A DNA stretch of 64,000 nucleotides from Mesorhizobium sp. ZC-5 (lineage in GTDB: Bacteria > Pseudomonadota > Alphaproteobacteria > Rhizobiales > Rhizobiaceae). The notes below the pieces were generated by a model, which made no database searches, was not told the DNA's origin, and saw only the letters and a list, made by a program, of their open reading frames with translations. Positions 42,287-51,370 of the stretch are shown one piece after another; within the stretch, counting starts at the first letter, position 1; the number at the start of each line of letters is the position of its first letter. Made by a program: the position numbers and the translations under genes. The stretch covers positions 231,871 to 295,870 of the forward strand of contig NZ_JAOWPT010000004.1 in assembly GCF_025753855.1 (NCBI RefSeq), given 5' to 3'.

Positions 42287-43759
42287 TTACTTCACCTGGC
42301 TTTTCACGAAGTCCTTGACGATCGCGACGATGCCGCGCCCCAGGAGGCTGTCGATGGCATCGACAAGCTGGTCGACGTGCTCGCGCTGGCAGATCAGCGG
42401 CGGCAGCAGGCGGATGACGTTGCGGTTGTATTCGGTGAAAGCGACCAGCACGTCGTAGTCGCGCAGCAGCAAAGCCCCGACGAAACCCGACAGCGAGCCC
42501 TTCAGCTTGTCGTCCAGCATCGAAACCACCGGGCGCAGCACCATTGGCAGCGTCTGGCTGAAATCGTGGAACTCGAGGCCAACCATGAAGCCCTTGCCGC
42601 GCACCTCCTTGATGATCTTCGGATACTTGGCTTGCAGCGTCTGCAGCCGCGAGAGCAGATAGTCGCCGGTGACGGCGGCATTCTCGATCAGCCCTTCATC
42701 ATAAAGCACGTGCAGCGTCTCGATGGCGGTTATCGAGGCTTCGCCGATGCCGCCGAACGTGGCGGCGGCGTGGATCATCGCAGTCTTCGGCGTACCATAC
42801 GCCTTCATGTAGACATCCCGCTTGGCGATCATCGCCGCCATGGCCGACTTGCCGCCGCCGAGCGACTTGGCGACCGCCGTCACGTCCGGCACCACGCAGT
42901 AGTGCTCGAAGGCAAAGAAGCGGCCTGACCGTCCGACGCCGCACTGTACCTCGTCGGCGACCCAGAGCACCCCGTACTGGTCGCAGAGAGCGCGAAGCTT
43001 CTGCCAGAACTCGGCCGGAGCCTGCACGATGCCACCGCCGCCCTGGATGGTTTCCAGCACGATGGCGCCGATTTCGGGATCGGTCTTGAAAGCACGCTCG
43101 ATCGCGTCGATGTCGCCGAACGGCACACGCACGGTGTTATCGGTCAGTTTGAATTCGCCGCGGTAAAGCTGGCCGTCGGTGATGGCCAGAACACCCTTGG
43201 TCTTGCCGTGGAATGAGTTCTCGGCATAGACGACCTTGGGACGCTTCGGTCCCGCGGCGCGTTCGGCAATCTTGACCGCCGCCTCCATGGCTTCCGATCC
43301 GGAAGAGCCGAAGAAGACCATGTCGAGATCGCCCGGCGAAATCTGCGCCAGATTATGCGCCAGTGCGGCGGCATATTGCGACATGAAGGCGATGGCGATC
43401 TCGTGGCGCTTTTCGTCCTGGAATTTTTCACGCGCAGCGATGATGCGGGGATGGTTGTGACCGAGCGCCAGCGAGCCGAAGCCGCCGAAGAAATCGAGAA
43501 TCCGGCGGCCGTTCTGGTCGACATAAAACATTCCTTCCGCAGTCTCGATCTTGATCTTGTGGAAGCCGAGCAGCTTCATGAAATGCAGTTGGCCCGGATT
43601 GAGATGCGCCTTGAACAGGTCGGTCATGCGGGCGACGTCCATCGCCTTCGACGCCTCGACGCTGATCATCTCCGGCTTGACGATCGCCGTCGGTGAAAGC
43701 GCCGGAGCATTGACGAGCGTGCGCGCATTATTGGCTTGTGGCTTGGTCATGACAGTCAT
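42287..43759 (-). CDS. Class III PLP-dependent aminotransferase
   Basis: A 490-residue class III (omega) aminotransferase: GRRILDFFGGFGSLALGHNHP, the PLP-phosphate/dimer motif FFGSSGSEAMEAAVKIAE, VVYAENSFHGKT, LWVADEVQCGVGRSG and the internal lysine in AVAKSLGGG. ATG 43759 has AGGAG eight bases upstream. The C-terminus (LLPPLICQREHVDQLVDAI) is typical. It lies in the glycan cluster with an SDR 11 bases upstream, so a sugar or polyamine substrate is possible, but no specific residue set was recognised. Confidence 0.88.
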   Translation of the reverse strand: MTVMTKPQANNARTLVNAPALSPTAIVKPEMISVEASKAMDVARMTDLFKAHLNPGQLHFMKLLGFHKIKIETAEGMFYVDQNGRRILDFFGGFGSLALGHNHPRIIAAREKFQDEKRHEIAIAFMSQYAAALAHNLAQISPGDLDMVFFGSSGSEAMEAAVKIAERAAGPKRPKVVYAENSFHGKTKGVLAITDGQLYRGEFKLTDNTVRVPFGDIDAIERAFKTDPEIGAIVLETIQGGGGIVQAPAEFWQKLRALCDQYGVLWVADEVQCGVGRSGRFFAFEHYCVVPDVTAVAKSLGGGKSAMAAMIAKRDVYMKAYGTPKTAMIHAAATFGGIGEASITAIETLHVLYDEGLIENAAVTGDYLLSRLQTLQAKYPKIIKEVRGKGFMVGLEFHDFSQTLPMVLRPVVSMLDDKLKGSLSGFVGALLLRDYDVLVAFTEYNRNVIRLLPPLICQREHVDQLVDAIDSLLGRGIVAIVKDFVKSQVK

Positions 43760-43770
43760 CGCAAAATCTC

Positions 43771-44778
43771 CTATTCGGCCGGGACGTGATTTGCGGCCAC
43801 TGCATGACCGTCTTTCTTGGCGCGGTATTCCTTGTACGCGGCGATGAGCATGTCCTCGTCACGGTAATGCGGGATCCAGCCGAGCTGGCGTTCGCCCTTG
43901 GAGACGTCGAGCACGCACTCCTCATCGGCGATCAGATATTGCTCCGGATCCATGATCGGCATGTTGAGCAGGTCGAGCAGGTCGAGCGTCTTCTTCACCG
44001 CCCAGCCCGGTGTCGGCACGAGGATCGATTTCGAGCCGGCGTGCTTCACCAGGTCGCCAAGCAGTTTGCGCACCGGCGGCGGGTTGAGCGAGCCGAGATT
44101 GTACGCCTCGTTCGGCACACCGGCCTTCCAGGCAAGCCTCGCCGCCTCGGCGCAGTCGAACACCGAGATGAACTGATAGGGGTTCTTGCCCGAACCGATC
44201 ATCGGCACCGGAAGGTTCCAGTCGATCAGCTTGAACAGCTTTTCAAGAATGCCAAGCCGTCCGGGGCCGATGATGAGGCGCGGCCGAAACAGCGAGATTG
44301 ACATGCCGCGCTTGCGCCAATCGGCGGCAAGCTCTTCGGTCTTCAGCTTCGACCAGCCATATTCGCCAAGCGGCGACACCGGATGCTCTTCGGTCATCGG
44401 ATAGGTGACCGTATGGCCGTAGATCATGTCGGTGGTGAAATGCACCAGCTTCGGCGCACCAGCCTTGTCCATCGCCGCGACGATGTTTTCGGTGCCGTGC
44501 ACATTCACCGGCCAGAAGAAATCGTGCCGCTTGGCGCGCACCTGGATCGGCGACAGCATCTTGGCCGACAGGTTGTAGACCATGTCGTCGGCGCGGATGC
44601 CGACCTTGGCCACGGAGGTCGGATCAGTGACGTCGCATTGGACGAAAGCCGCCTTGCGGTAATGCGGCAGGTCGCTCTTAACGATGTCGGCGACGATCAC
44701 CTCTTCGCCATCGGCGATCAGCTTGGGCGCAAGATGGCGGCCGACAAAGCCGTCGCCTCCGAAGATAACATGTCTCAT
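43771..44778 (-). CDS. NAD-dependent epimerase/dehydratase (extended SDR)
   Basis: A 335-residue extended SDR with N-terminal HVIFGGDGFVGRHLAPKL, VYNLSAKML, HGTENIVAAMDKAG, and catalytic Tyr/Lys in EYGWSKLKTEELA. The RPRLIIGPG block and C-terminal domain follow. It overlaps the EamA-like gene by 4 bases (ATGA). In the polyprenyl-pentose context it could be a nucleotide-sugar or polyprenyl-sugar reductase/epimerase, but it is not the classical DprE2 type, which is shorter. The substrate is unknown. Confidence 0.88.
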   Translation of the reverse strand: MRHVIFGGDGFVGRHLAPKLIADGEEVIVADIVKSDLPHYRKAAFVQCDVTDPTSVAKVGIRADDMVYNLSAKMLSPIQVRAKRHDFFWPVNVHGTENIVAAMDKAGAPKLVHFTTDMIYGHTVTYPMTEEHPVSPLGEYGWSKLKTEELAADWRKRGMSISLFRPRLIIGPGRLGILEKLFKLIDWNLPVPMIGSGKNPYQFISVFDCAEAARLAWKAGVPNEAYNLGSLNPPPVRKLLGDLVKHAGSKSILVPTPGWAVKKTLDLLDLLNMPIMDPEQYLIADEECVLDVSKGERQLGWIPHYRDEDMLIAAYKEYRAKKDGHAVAANHVPAE

Positions 44779-45209
44779 TTTGAGAACTCGCTCGTTTGCA
44801 GGGGGGCCGACGCAACCTTCGTGCCATCTTCATCGGTCCCACGCCCACTTTGCGCGATCAGCACGGTTCCGACGCAGATGAAGGCGATACCGGCGATGCG
44901 CCAGGCGTTCAGATCCTCGCGGAATATGAAGTAGGCGAACACCGCGACAGCAACATAGGCAAGGCTGAGGAAAGGATAGGCGAAGGAAAGCTCGACTTTC
45001 GACAGCACGTAGAGATGCGACGCCATCGAGATCACAAAGGTGCACAACCCAAGGAACACCCATGGGCTGAACACGATCTGCAGCAGCTTGAGCAACGGAT
45101 TGGTGCCCTCGAAACTGATCGACCCGAGCGACATCATGCCATGCTTCAGCATCAGCTGCGCCGCAGCGTTGGTCATCACCGTAAAAAGTATGAAGCCGAG
45201 ATATTTCAT
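44775..45209 (-). CDS. EamA/SMR-type small membrane transporter
   Basis: 144 residues from ATG 45209 (GGTGGAAG upstream), with four hydrophobic helices starting YLGFILFTVMTNAAAQLML. It is like the ArnE/ArnF and small multidrug-resistance half-transporters that flip polyprenyl-phosphate-sugars. It sits between a DprE1-like oxidase and an epimerase, so flipping a polyprenyl-phosphate-pentose is a plausible role. A charged C-terminal tail of about 25 residues follows the last helix. Confidence 0.78.
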   Translation of the reverse strand: MKYLGFILFTVMTNAAAQLMLKHGMMSLGSISFEGTNPLLKLLQIVFSPWVFLGLCTFVISMASHLYVLSKVELSFAYPFLSLAYVAVAVFAYFIFREDLNAWRIAGIAFICVGTVLIAQSGRGTDEDGTKVASAPLQTSEFSK

Positions 45210-45292
45210 TCTTCCACCTGCCCGACGCCGTTCTAGTACAAAGACGGAAACAATTTGTGAAACCAAACAAACAACTTTTGCGAATTGGTTAT

Positions 45293-45321
45293 TTTATCTT
45301 CGTTTACCAAGAATAGTTCAA
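45293..45321 (-). promoter_or_regulatory. Candidate sigma-70-type promoter for the EamA-epimerase-aminotransferase genes
   Basis: In an AT-rich gap on the minus strand, TTGAAC (45321-45316) is separated by 17 bases from GATAAA (45298-45293). Each hexamer matches four of six consensus bases. It lies 84 bases before the EamA-like ATG. The surrounding AT-richness is unusual for this sequence. Confidence 0.4.
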
Positions 45322-45328
45322 GTTTTAC

Positions 45329-46678
45329 TCATTCCGCAGCCTGAGCTGCCCCGGCTTCCGATGACTGAAGGCGCATCGCCGTGCGTACCCAGAAATCGGA
45401 TATGAATGCTGGATCCCGCGCCGCCTCGAGCATCAGCCAGTCCGGAAAGGATGCGGCGAAGACATCGGCCCCCATGCGCGCGTCCTTGTAGGGGTTGACC
45501 GCACCGCCGGCCTCGATGGTGATGGCGTCGAGCCGTTCCAGGAGTTTCAGCGTCGCCGTGCCGCGGTTGGGGAAGTCGAGAGTCAGCGTGTAGCCCGGAC
45601 GCGGAAACGATAGCAATCCGGGTGAGCGCGTCGCACCGAACCGCTTGAGCACTGTGAGGAACGAGCCCTGCCCGGCCTTCAGCGCGGCAGCCAGAAGTTC
45701 CGGCACGGCCTGACGCGCCGCCGCCTCCGGCACCACACTCTGGTGCTGGAACAATCCGTTCGGTCCATAGAGCCGGTTCCAGTCTCGCACCCCGTCGAGC
45801 GGGAAGAAGAAGCCCTGGTAGCCGGTGACATGCGGCGCGCGCGCCTTGCCCTTCTTCCAGCGGTAGGCCGCGTTGAAGGCCTTCAGGAATGGCCGGTTGA
45901 GCACATTCAGCGGCGGCTGGAACGGCACCGAAATATTCGCACCCGCCGCTGCCGCGCTGCGGGCTCCGTAGTTCGAATGATTGCCGGTCATCAGCAGGCC
46001 GCGGCCAGCGCCCTTGCCGGCGGCAAGCTGGTCGATCCAGGCGACCGCATATTCGTTTCCGGCGTCTGCCGCTTCGGCGATTTCGAAAAATTCGGCGAGA
46101 CTGCCGAACGGCGTCACAGTCTCCTCGACATCCAGTGAAGCGACCCGCATCAGCCGGATCGAGGCGCTGAGGATGATGCCGGTCAGGCCCATGCCGCCGA
46201 TAGTCGCCGAAAACAGGCCGGCATTGTATTCGGGCGAGCAGTGATGGACGCGGCCGTCGGAGCGAAGCAGGGAGAAAGCTTCGACATGGCAGCCGAAGGT
46301 GCCGCGGCGATGATGGTTCTTGCCATGCACATCGTTGGCGATCGCGCCGCCGAGCGTCACGAACTGGGTGCCCGGAACGACCGCGGGAAAGAAGCCGAAC
46401 GGCGCCGCATGCGCGATGATTTCGGAGAGCAGGATGCCAGCCTCGGCTTCGACGACCCCGCTGCCCGGATCGAAAGCAAGAATGCGGTTCATCGGCCGCA
46501 TGTCTGCAATGGCGCCGTTCCCGTTCTGGCAGCTGTCGCCATAGGAGCGGCCGTTGCCGTAGGCGAGCATGGCACCTTTACCAGCCTCGCCCGATTTGAG
46601 GCTGGCGATGGCTTCCTCGGCGCTGATCACCCGTCGTGCTGGCGGAACGGTCCGGCCGAAGCTTTCGTAGGCCGGCAT
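45329..46678 (-). CDS. DprE1-like FAD-dependent decaprenylphosphoryl-pentose oxidase
   Basis: A 449-residue FAD_binding_4 (VAO-type) oxidoreductase. It has the DprE1-like motifs MLAYGNGRSYGDSCQN near residue 37 and GTQFVTLGGAIANDVHGKNHH near 104, and a C-terminal RPGYTLTLDFPNRG / YKDARMG region. DprE1 oxidises decaprenylphosphoryl-ribose at C2 as the first half of its conversion to decaprenylphosphoryl-arabinose. The upstream gene (2 bases away) encodes the matching HAD-UbiA protein, which supports the assignment. It is membrane-peripheral, with no signal peptide. Confidence 0.8.
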   Translation of the reverse strand: MPAYESFGRTVPPARRVISAEEAIASLKSGEAGKGAMLAYGNGRSYGDSCQNGNGAIADMRPMNRILAFDPGSGVVEAEAGILLSEIIAHAAPFGFFPAVVPGTQFVTLGGAIANDVHGKNHHRRGTFGCHVEAFSLLRSDGRVHHCSPEYNAGLFSATIGGMGLTGIILSASIRLMRVASLDVEETVTPFGSLAEFFEIAEAADAGNEYAVAWIDQLAAGKGAGRGLLMTGNHSNYGARSAAAAGANISVPFQPPLNVLNRPFLKAFNAAYRWKKGKARAPHVTGYQGFFFPLDGVRDWNRLYGPNGLFQHQSVVPEAAARQAVPELLAAALKAGQGSFLTVLKRFGATRSPGLLSFPRPGYTLTLDFPNRGTATLKLLERLDAITIEAGGAVNPYKDARMGADVFAASFPDWLMLEAARDPAFISDFWVRTAMRLQSSEAGAAQAAE

Positions 46679-46680
46679 CG

Positions 46681-48114
46681 CTAGGAACCCGCGATTACGA
46701 GCAGGACGGCGCCGATCGCCGCTATCAATTGGCTGCGCCAGTCACGGATGATGAAAACCACCGGGTCGTCATGCATTTCGTCGCGGCGCGCCAGGATCCA
46801 GACGCGCATGGTCAGGTAGAGCACGATCGGCGACAGCGGCCACACCAGCCACGGATGCGGGTAAAGCTCGCGCACCGCGTCGCTATCGATATAGAGCGCC
46901 AGAACCAGTGCCGAGGAAAACGCCGAAGCCATGCCGGCCTGTGCGACGATCTCCTGGTCCTCAGCGCGATAACCGCGGCCGGCTATCCGTTCGCCGACAG
47001 GCAGCGGCGTCGACCTCAGTTCGACGAACCGCTTCACCAGCGCCAGCGACAGGAAGAAGAAGATCGAGAAGGCAAGCAGCCAGAACGACACGTTGACACC
47101 GGTGGCGGCGGCGCCCGCGATGATGCGGATCGTGTAAAGGCCGGCAAGCGTCAAAACGTCGATCAAAAGCATCCGCTTGATCGAGAACGAATAGGCGGTG
47201 GTGATCACCAGATAGGCTACGAGCACGGCCAGGAACTCGATTGGCAGGAACAGCGCCGTAACAAGACTGATCGTGAGCAGCACCCCGGCTGAAGCGAAGC
47301 CGAACGGCATCGACAGCAGGCCGCTAGCGAAAGGCCGGTTGCGTTTTGTCGGGTGACGGCGATCCAGCGCCAGGTCGAAGAAATCGTTGACGATGTAGAT
47401 TGCTGACGCGGCCGCGCTGAACGAGATGAAAGCCAGCACGCAGGCGGTCAGCATGCCGACGTTGAAATACTCGTGCGACAGGATCATCGGAATGGCAATC
47501 AAGCCGTTCTTCAGCCACTGATGCGCCCGCAGCATCTTGAAAACAGTCTTGATGGTCGGCTTCGGCGTTTCAAGTAACTCGCTGCCATGCGACGACTGCC
47601 AGCGTGCCGCATGGCGGTCAGGCGCCACCACGATCGCCTCGCGCGCGGAATCGAAAACCTTGAGATCGTGGCGGCTGTTGCCGGCGTAGTCGAACCCGCC
47701 GTCGCCATAGGCTTCCACCAGAACGGCCTTCTTGCGACCGGACGTCAGATTGTGTGTCCCATCCGTCGCCAGCACCTCGTCGAACAGTCCCAGATGGGCG
47801 GCAATCGCATCCGCGAATTTGCGCGGCGTGCCGGTGGCGAGAATGATCTGGCGGCCGTTGGCGCGCTCCTCACGCAATCGCGAAATCACCTCGTCGCGAT
47901 AGGGAAGCCCAGTGGCATCAATGTCGATGCGCGCGGCGATCTCGCATTTCAGGCGCGCCGGGCCGGAAGCAAGCCAAACCGGCACCATGAACAGGAAAAG
48001 CGGATTTTTGCGCAGCAGCAGGAAGAGACCTTCCCACAGAAGGTCGGTCGCGATCAGCGTCCCGTCCAGATCGACTGCCAGCGGTATCGCCTGATTGTCC
48101 GATCGTGCATCCAT
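46681..48114 (-). CDS. HAD phosphatase-UbiA prenyltransferase fusion (polyprenyl-phosphate phosphoribosyltransferase type)
   Basis: A 477-residue fusion. Residues 1-200 are a HAD phosphatase-like domain (LAVDLDGTLIATD with the catalytic Asp; ILATGTPRKFADA). Residues 210-477 form a UbiA-type membrane enzyme with the NDFFDLALDRRHPTKRNRP motif (NDxxDxxxD) and multiple helices. In mycobacteria, separate UbiA and phosphatase proteins make decaprenylphosphoryl-ribose; here both seem fused. Azorhizobium NoeC/NoeH (Nod-factor arabinosylation) are relevant relatives as I recall. ATG 48114 heads the minus-strand cluster, directly before the DprE1-like gene. Confidence 0.85.
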   Translation of the reverse strand: MDARSDNQAIPLAVDLDGTLIATDLLWEGLFLLLRKNPLFLFMVPVWLASGPARLKCEIAARIDIDATGLPYRDEVISRLREERANGRQIILATGTPRKFADAIAAHLGLFDEVLATDGTHNLTSGRKKAVLVEAYGDGGFDYAGNSRHDLKVFDSAREAIVVAPDRHAARWQSSHGSELLETPKPTIKTVFKMLRAHQWLKNGLIAIPMILSHEYFNVGMLTACVLAFISFSAAASAIYIVNDFFDLALDRRHPTKRNRPFASGLLSMPFGFASAGVLLTISLVTALFLPIEFLAVLVAYLVITTAYSFSIKRMLLIDVLTLAGLYTIRIIAGAAATGVNVSFWLLAFSIFFFLSLALVKRFVELRSTPLPVGERIAGRGYRAEDQEIVAQAGMASAFSSALVLALYIDSDAVRELYPHPWLVWPLSPIVLYLTMRVWILARRDEMHDDPVVFIIRDWRSQLIAAIGAVLLVIAGS

Positions 48115-48268
48115 TTTCGCCAGCCCATATGTCCCGCCAACGCCTTCTACGAGCGTTCAGGACCGATATAGCGATGAACCCGAAAATGAGCGTTAAACCG
48201 GTGGGGCTGGCGCGCGAACTGGCGCAAGTTTCGAAGCCCAGCGTTAACCCGCCGCTACCGGAATGCAT

Positions 48269-48294
48269 AAAAGGCCGGACAATCCCGCCCGGCC
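48269..48294 (-). terminator. Intrinsic terminator of the small secreted protein gene
   Basis: On the minus strand GGCCGG (48294-48289), a 10-base loop, CCGGCC (48278-48273), then TTTT (48272-48269). It lies 24 bases after the stop of the 48318 gene. Confidence 0.7.
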
Positions 48295-48317
48295 CTTCGA
48301 TCGTCATATATCTGCGA

Positions 48318-48581
48318 CTATCTGATTTTGCCGACGCCGCCGGAGATTTCGATGGTCTCGGACCCCGTCAACGCTTCGCGGTCACCGTTCGGCATGGTCA
48401 CGAAACAGCCCGCCGCGCAGAACTCCACGGTCTCGCCCGCAGCCAATGCGAGTTCGGTCTTGCTGCCGCCCTCGGTGACGATCAGCGTACGCGGCTCGGC
48501 GTCCTTGTTGACGGCGCTGGCGGCGATCCCATGCGCGCTCAACGCAAGCAATGCGGCAATCGCTACACAGAACTTTTTCAT
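48318..48581 (-). CDS. Small secreted hypothetical protein
   Basis: 87 residues from ATG 48581, with a signal peptide (KKFCVAIAALLALSAHGIAA). The mature part is beta-strand-rich (PRTLIVTEGGSKTELALAAG, then CAAGCFVTMPNGDREAL). A CAAGC pair may form a disulfide. Similar small proteins are common in Rhizobiales with no known role. A good intrinsic terminator follows on the same strand. Confidence 0.72.
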   Translation of the reverse strand: MKKFCVAIAALLALSAHGIAASAVNKDAEPRTLIVTEGGSKTELALAAGETVEFCAAGCFVTMPNGDREALTGSETIEISGGVGKIR

Positions 48582-48705
48582 TGAAATTACCGGTGTTTCC
48601 ACCGCCTCTGTTGCCTGGAGAAGGCCTCTGCCCTCTCTCACGCAAACCTTATAGGAGAACGAAGCTGAACGGCAACTGAATGCTGCGTTCAGCGGATGGC
48701 GGGTC

Positions 48706-51195
48706 TTAATCTGGGTCGGGAACCTTGCTCTTGCGCTTTGGCTTTGGCGCCGGCTTTTCCGGTCCGGGCTCCCCTGGCTCGGAGCTCTCAGCCTGCGCTT
48801 CCTCAGCCCCAGGCTCTTCCACTTCCGTGGACGGGAGCAATTCCACCGCCGCGCGCGGCGTCGAGGGCATGTCGACATGTGCCTCGGCAAAGGCTTCCAG
48901 CACCGCGAAACGGATGTCGTTCTGCACGACGTTGCCATTCAGGATATCAGCCAGGAAGACGCGAATTTCAAACTCCAGCGCCGCCAGGCCGAAATTGGCG
49001 AACAGCACGAAGGGTTCCGGGTTCTTCAGCACCAGGGGATGGCTCCTGGCGATTTCCAGGAGGATGGCATGTGCACGCTTCGGGTCGGAGCCGTAGGCGA
49101 CGTTGATCTTGATATCGATGCGGCCGAGCTTGTTCTTGTGCGTCCAGTTACCGACGGCGGCATTGATCAGTTCGGAGTTCGGCAAGATCACGGTCTGGCG
49201 CTGGAACGTCTCGATCTCCGTGGCACGCACGCTGATCTTCTTGACCGTTCCCGATACCGTCCCGGCGACGATCCAGTCTCCAGCCTTGAAGGGCCGCTCG
49301 GCAAGCAGGATCAGCCCGGACACGAAATTGGAAACGACGTTCTGCAGGCCAAAGCCGATGCCGAGCGACAGGCCGCCGGCGATCAGCGCCAGGTTCGAGA
49401 GGTCGATGCCGGCAGCCGAAACGCCGACCAGCGCCGCAAGCGCTAGGCCGGCATAGCCAACGACGGTGCGTATGGAATTACGCACGCCGAGATCGACCCT
49501 GCCTCGCGCCATCACGGAGCCATCGAGCCAACCTTGGAACCAGCGCGTGAGGAAATAGCCGAAGACGAAGACAATCAGGCCGGTGAGGAGCCCTATCAGC
49601 GAGAAGGAGACCGAGCCGATCCTGATCTCGGTCGCGAGCTTGTAGGCCCAGGCGGTGATGTCACCGGGTTGGAAACCCCACAGGAAAAGGATGAGCGGCA
49701 GGCCGATCACAACGACGAACAGATTGATCGCGACACTGACGACCAGACCGAGTTGATCGAGGGTGGGGTCATCAAGGTTGAAGCCGCGTGCCAGCCGCCT
49801 GCCAAGCGCGGTGTGTGCAAAGGCGCCCTCGTCGGCGATGGCCCGGGCGGACAGGAACCCGATATACATCGTCGCCAAGACCGCGCCGGTGAGCACGATC
49901 TGCGCCGACAGGAAACGCGCGAAACCGATATAGCCGAGCAAGGCCGAGACGATTGTCAGGCCGCCGAGGAAATAGAACGTGAAGCGCAGCAGCGGATGCC
50001 AGCGTTTCGGCTTGCCGTTTTCGTCGACGAACGGCCTGATCAGCCCGATCAGGATCATCGGAATGCCGGTAAGCACGGTAGCGACCAGGCTTTCACCGAC
50101 GGTCAGCGACAGGGGCGAGCCCAGGACCCGGTAAACGGTGCTCAGGAAGACATCGACACCGGTAAAAAATGCCGTGGCCGAAACCAGCCACAGCAGCGGT
50201 CGCGCCGCGCGCGTTTCGACCGCGATCAGCCGCCAGTTGGGCAGGCGGGGCGAAAGCACGGCCTTGGCAAGGCGGTGGACAAAGAAGACGATGCCGATGA
50301 CGATAAACAGCGCCGTCATGATCTCTGCGATGTCGAGGCGCAGGACCGCGAAATAGTCGTAGAGCAGGTAGATCGTGGCGAGGAACACGCTCACCGCCGC
50401 CGTCGGCATGAGCGTCGACCAGAACGCTACCGAGAGGCGGCTGAGGTAGGACGGATTCTCGTTGGCGGGATCGGCCTCGAACACGCGGCCGAAAAGTCTC
50501 CTGCCGCCGATCAGGAGTACGGCCGCCGCGATCAACCCGAAGAACGTCGCGGCGAGCATCGAGTTCAGCTTGAACTGAACGACGAAACGCAGCCACGATG
50601 CAGTCCTGTGGTATAAATCGTCCGTCGCTTCGCCAAACGCCTCGGCAACTTCGCCGCCCAGGTCGTAGTTGATTTCGGTGCGCTTGGTGAGCAGGTTCGC
50701 GAAAAGCTCGCGCCGCATGTCGGCGATCTTGTTGACCAGGCTGTTGATGCGGATCGACAGATTCTCCGCGATACCCAGCAACCCGTTGATCTCTGCCTTT
50801 TCAGCGGCGAGGCTCTGGCGCTCTCGCGTCACCATGTCCGGCTCGGGCGGCTGACCCTCGGCGGGCGCCGGTCCAAATTGCTCGAGCCGTGCGTTGATTT
50901 CGGCGAGGCGCGGCCGGAATGCCTGACCGCTGGTCAGCAGTTCGCGCCCTATTTCTTCGAGCTGCAGCCGGATTTCGACGAGGCCGACGTCGTCCTCGGC
51001 ATTCGCCGCGATCTCTTTTTCGAGACTGTCGACTTTGCCAGTCAGCCCTTCGATAATCTTCTGCTGCTCGGCGACAATCCCGTCGCCGACTGATTGCGCC
51101 ATCGCGCCGGACGGCATTGCCGTCGCAACCAGCAGAATCAGGAGCACGGCGAAACGCCGGAAAACGGCAGGAAACATGATATCAGCGCGGCTCAT
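48706..51195 (-). CDS. MscS-family mechanosensitive channel with DUF3772 domain
   Basis: An 829-residue protein: signal peptide (FPAVFRRFAVLLILLVATAM), then a long periplasmic helical/coiled-coil DUF3772-type region (about 40-190). Several extra membrane helices follow, then the MscS core: the pore helix GLSLGIGFGLQNVVSNFVSG, SGLILLAERPFKAGDWI, and the C-terminal beta/alpha domain. The Pro/Glu-rich tail ends in basic residues. It opens under membrane tension to release osmolytes. I start at ATG 51195 (ATG 51177 is possible). Divergent from soxB. Confidence 0.88.
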   Translation of the reverse strand: MSRADIMFPAVFRRFAVLLILLVATAMPSGAMAQSVGDGIVAEQQKIIEGLTGKVDSLEKEIAANAEDDVGLVEIRLQLEEIGRELLTSGQAFRPRLAEINARLEQFGPAPAEGQPPEPDMVTRERQSLAAEKAEINGLLGIAENLSIRINSLVNKIADMRRELFANLLTKRTEINYDLGGEVAEAFGEATDDLYHRTASWLRFVVQFKLNSMLAATFFGLIAAAVLLIGGRRLFGRVFEADPANENPSYLSRLSVAFWSTLMPTAAVSVFLATIYLLYDYFAVLRLDIAEIMTALFIVIGIVFFVHRLAKAVLSPRLPNWRLIAVETRAARPLLWLVSATAFFTGVDVFLSTVYRVLGSPLSLTVGESLVATVLTGIPMILIGLIRPFVDENGKPKRWHPLLRFTFYFLGGLTIVSALLGYIGFARFLSAQIVLTGAVLATMYIGFLSARAIADEGAFAHTALGRRLARGFNLDDPTLDQLGLVVSVAINLFVVVIGLPLILFLWGFQPGDITAWAYKLATEIRIGSVSFSLIGLLTGLIVFVFGYFLTRWFQGWLDGSVMARGRVDLGVRNSIRTVVGYAGLALAALVGVSAAGIDLSNLALIAGGLSLGIGFGLQNVVSNFVSGLILLAERPFKAGDWIVAGTVSGTVKKISVRATEIETFQRQTVILPNSELINAAVGNWTHKNKLGRIDIKINVAYGSDPKRAHAILLEIARSHPLVLKNPEPFVLFANFGLAALEFEIRVFLADILNGNVVQNDIRFAVLEAFAEAHVDMPSTPRAAVELLPSTEVEEPGAEEAQAESSEPGEPGPEKPAPKPKRKSKVPDPD

Positions 51196-51298
51196 GGGCC
51201 AGTCGGATGTTCGAGAAGTCCGCTCTTGATAAAGACGCGCGCAACAACGGGCAAGCCGCCTCCGGCCCGATATAGGAAGTCGGCCAGTCGAAAGGCGA

Positions 51299-51339
51299 TG
51301 GCGCAATATTGGCTTTGGCAGCGTCGCCTGATCTATAGT
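51299..51339 (+). promoter_or_regulatory. Activator-type promoter of soxBDAG
   Basis: TGGCGCAA (51299-51306) lies exactly 27 bases before TATAGT (51334-51339), the same arrangement as TGTCGCAA-27-TATAGT at DMGDH-like 2. The flanking CGATG before each box and TC before TATAGT are also shared. The soxB ATG is 32 bases beyond the -10. Confidence 0.5.
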
Positions 51340-51370
51340 GTGCCGCATCGCCCCACATGGAAGATTATAA

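Noticed and set aside
43771..44778. Epimerase as DprE2
   Set aside because: It is an extended SDR of 335 residues with a second domain, while DprE2 is a shorter classical SDR; only a general sugar SDR call is supported.
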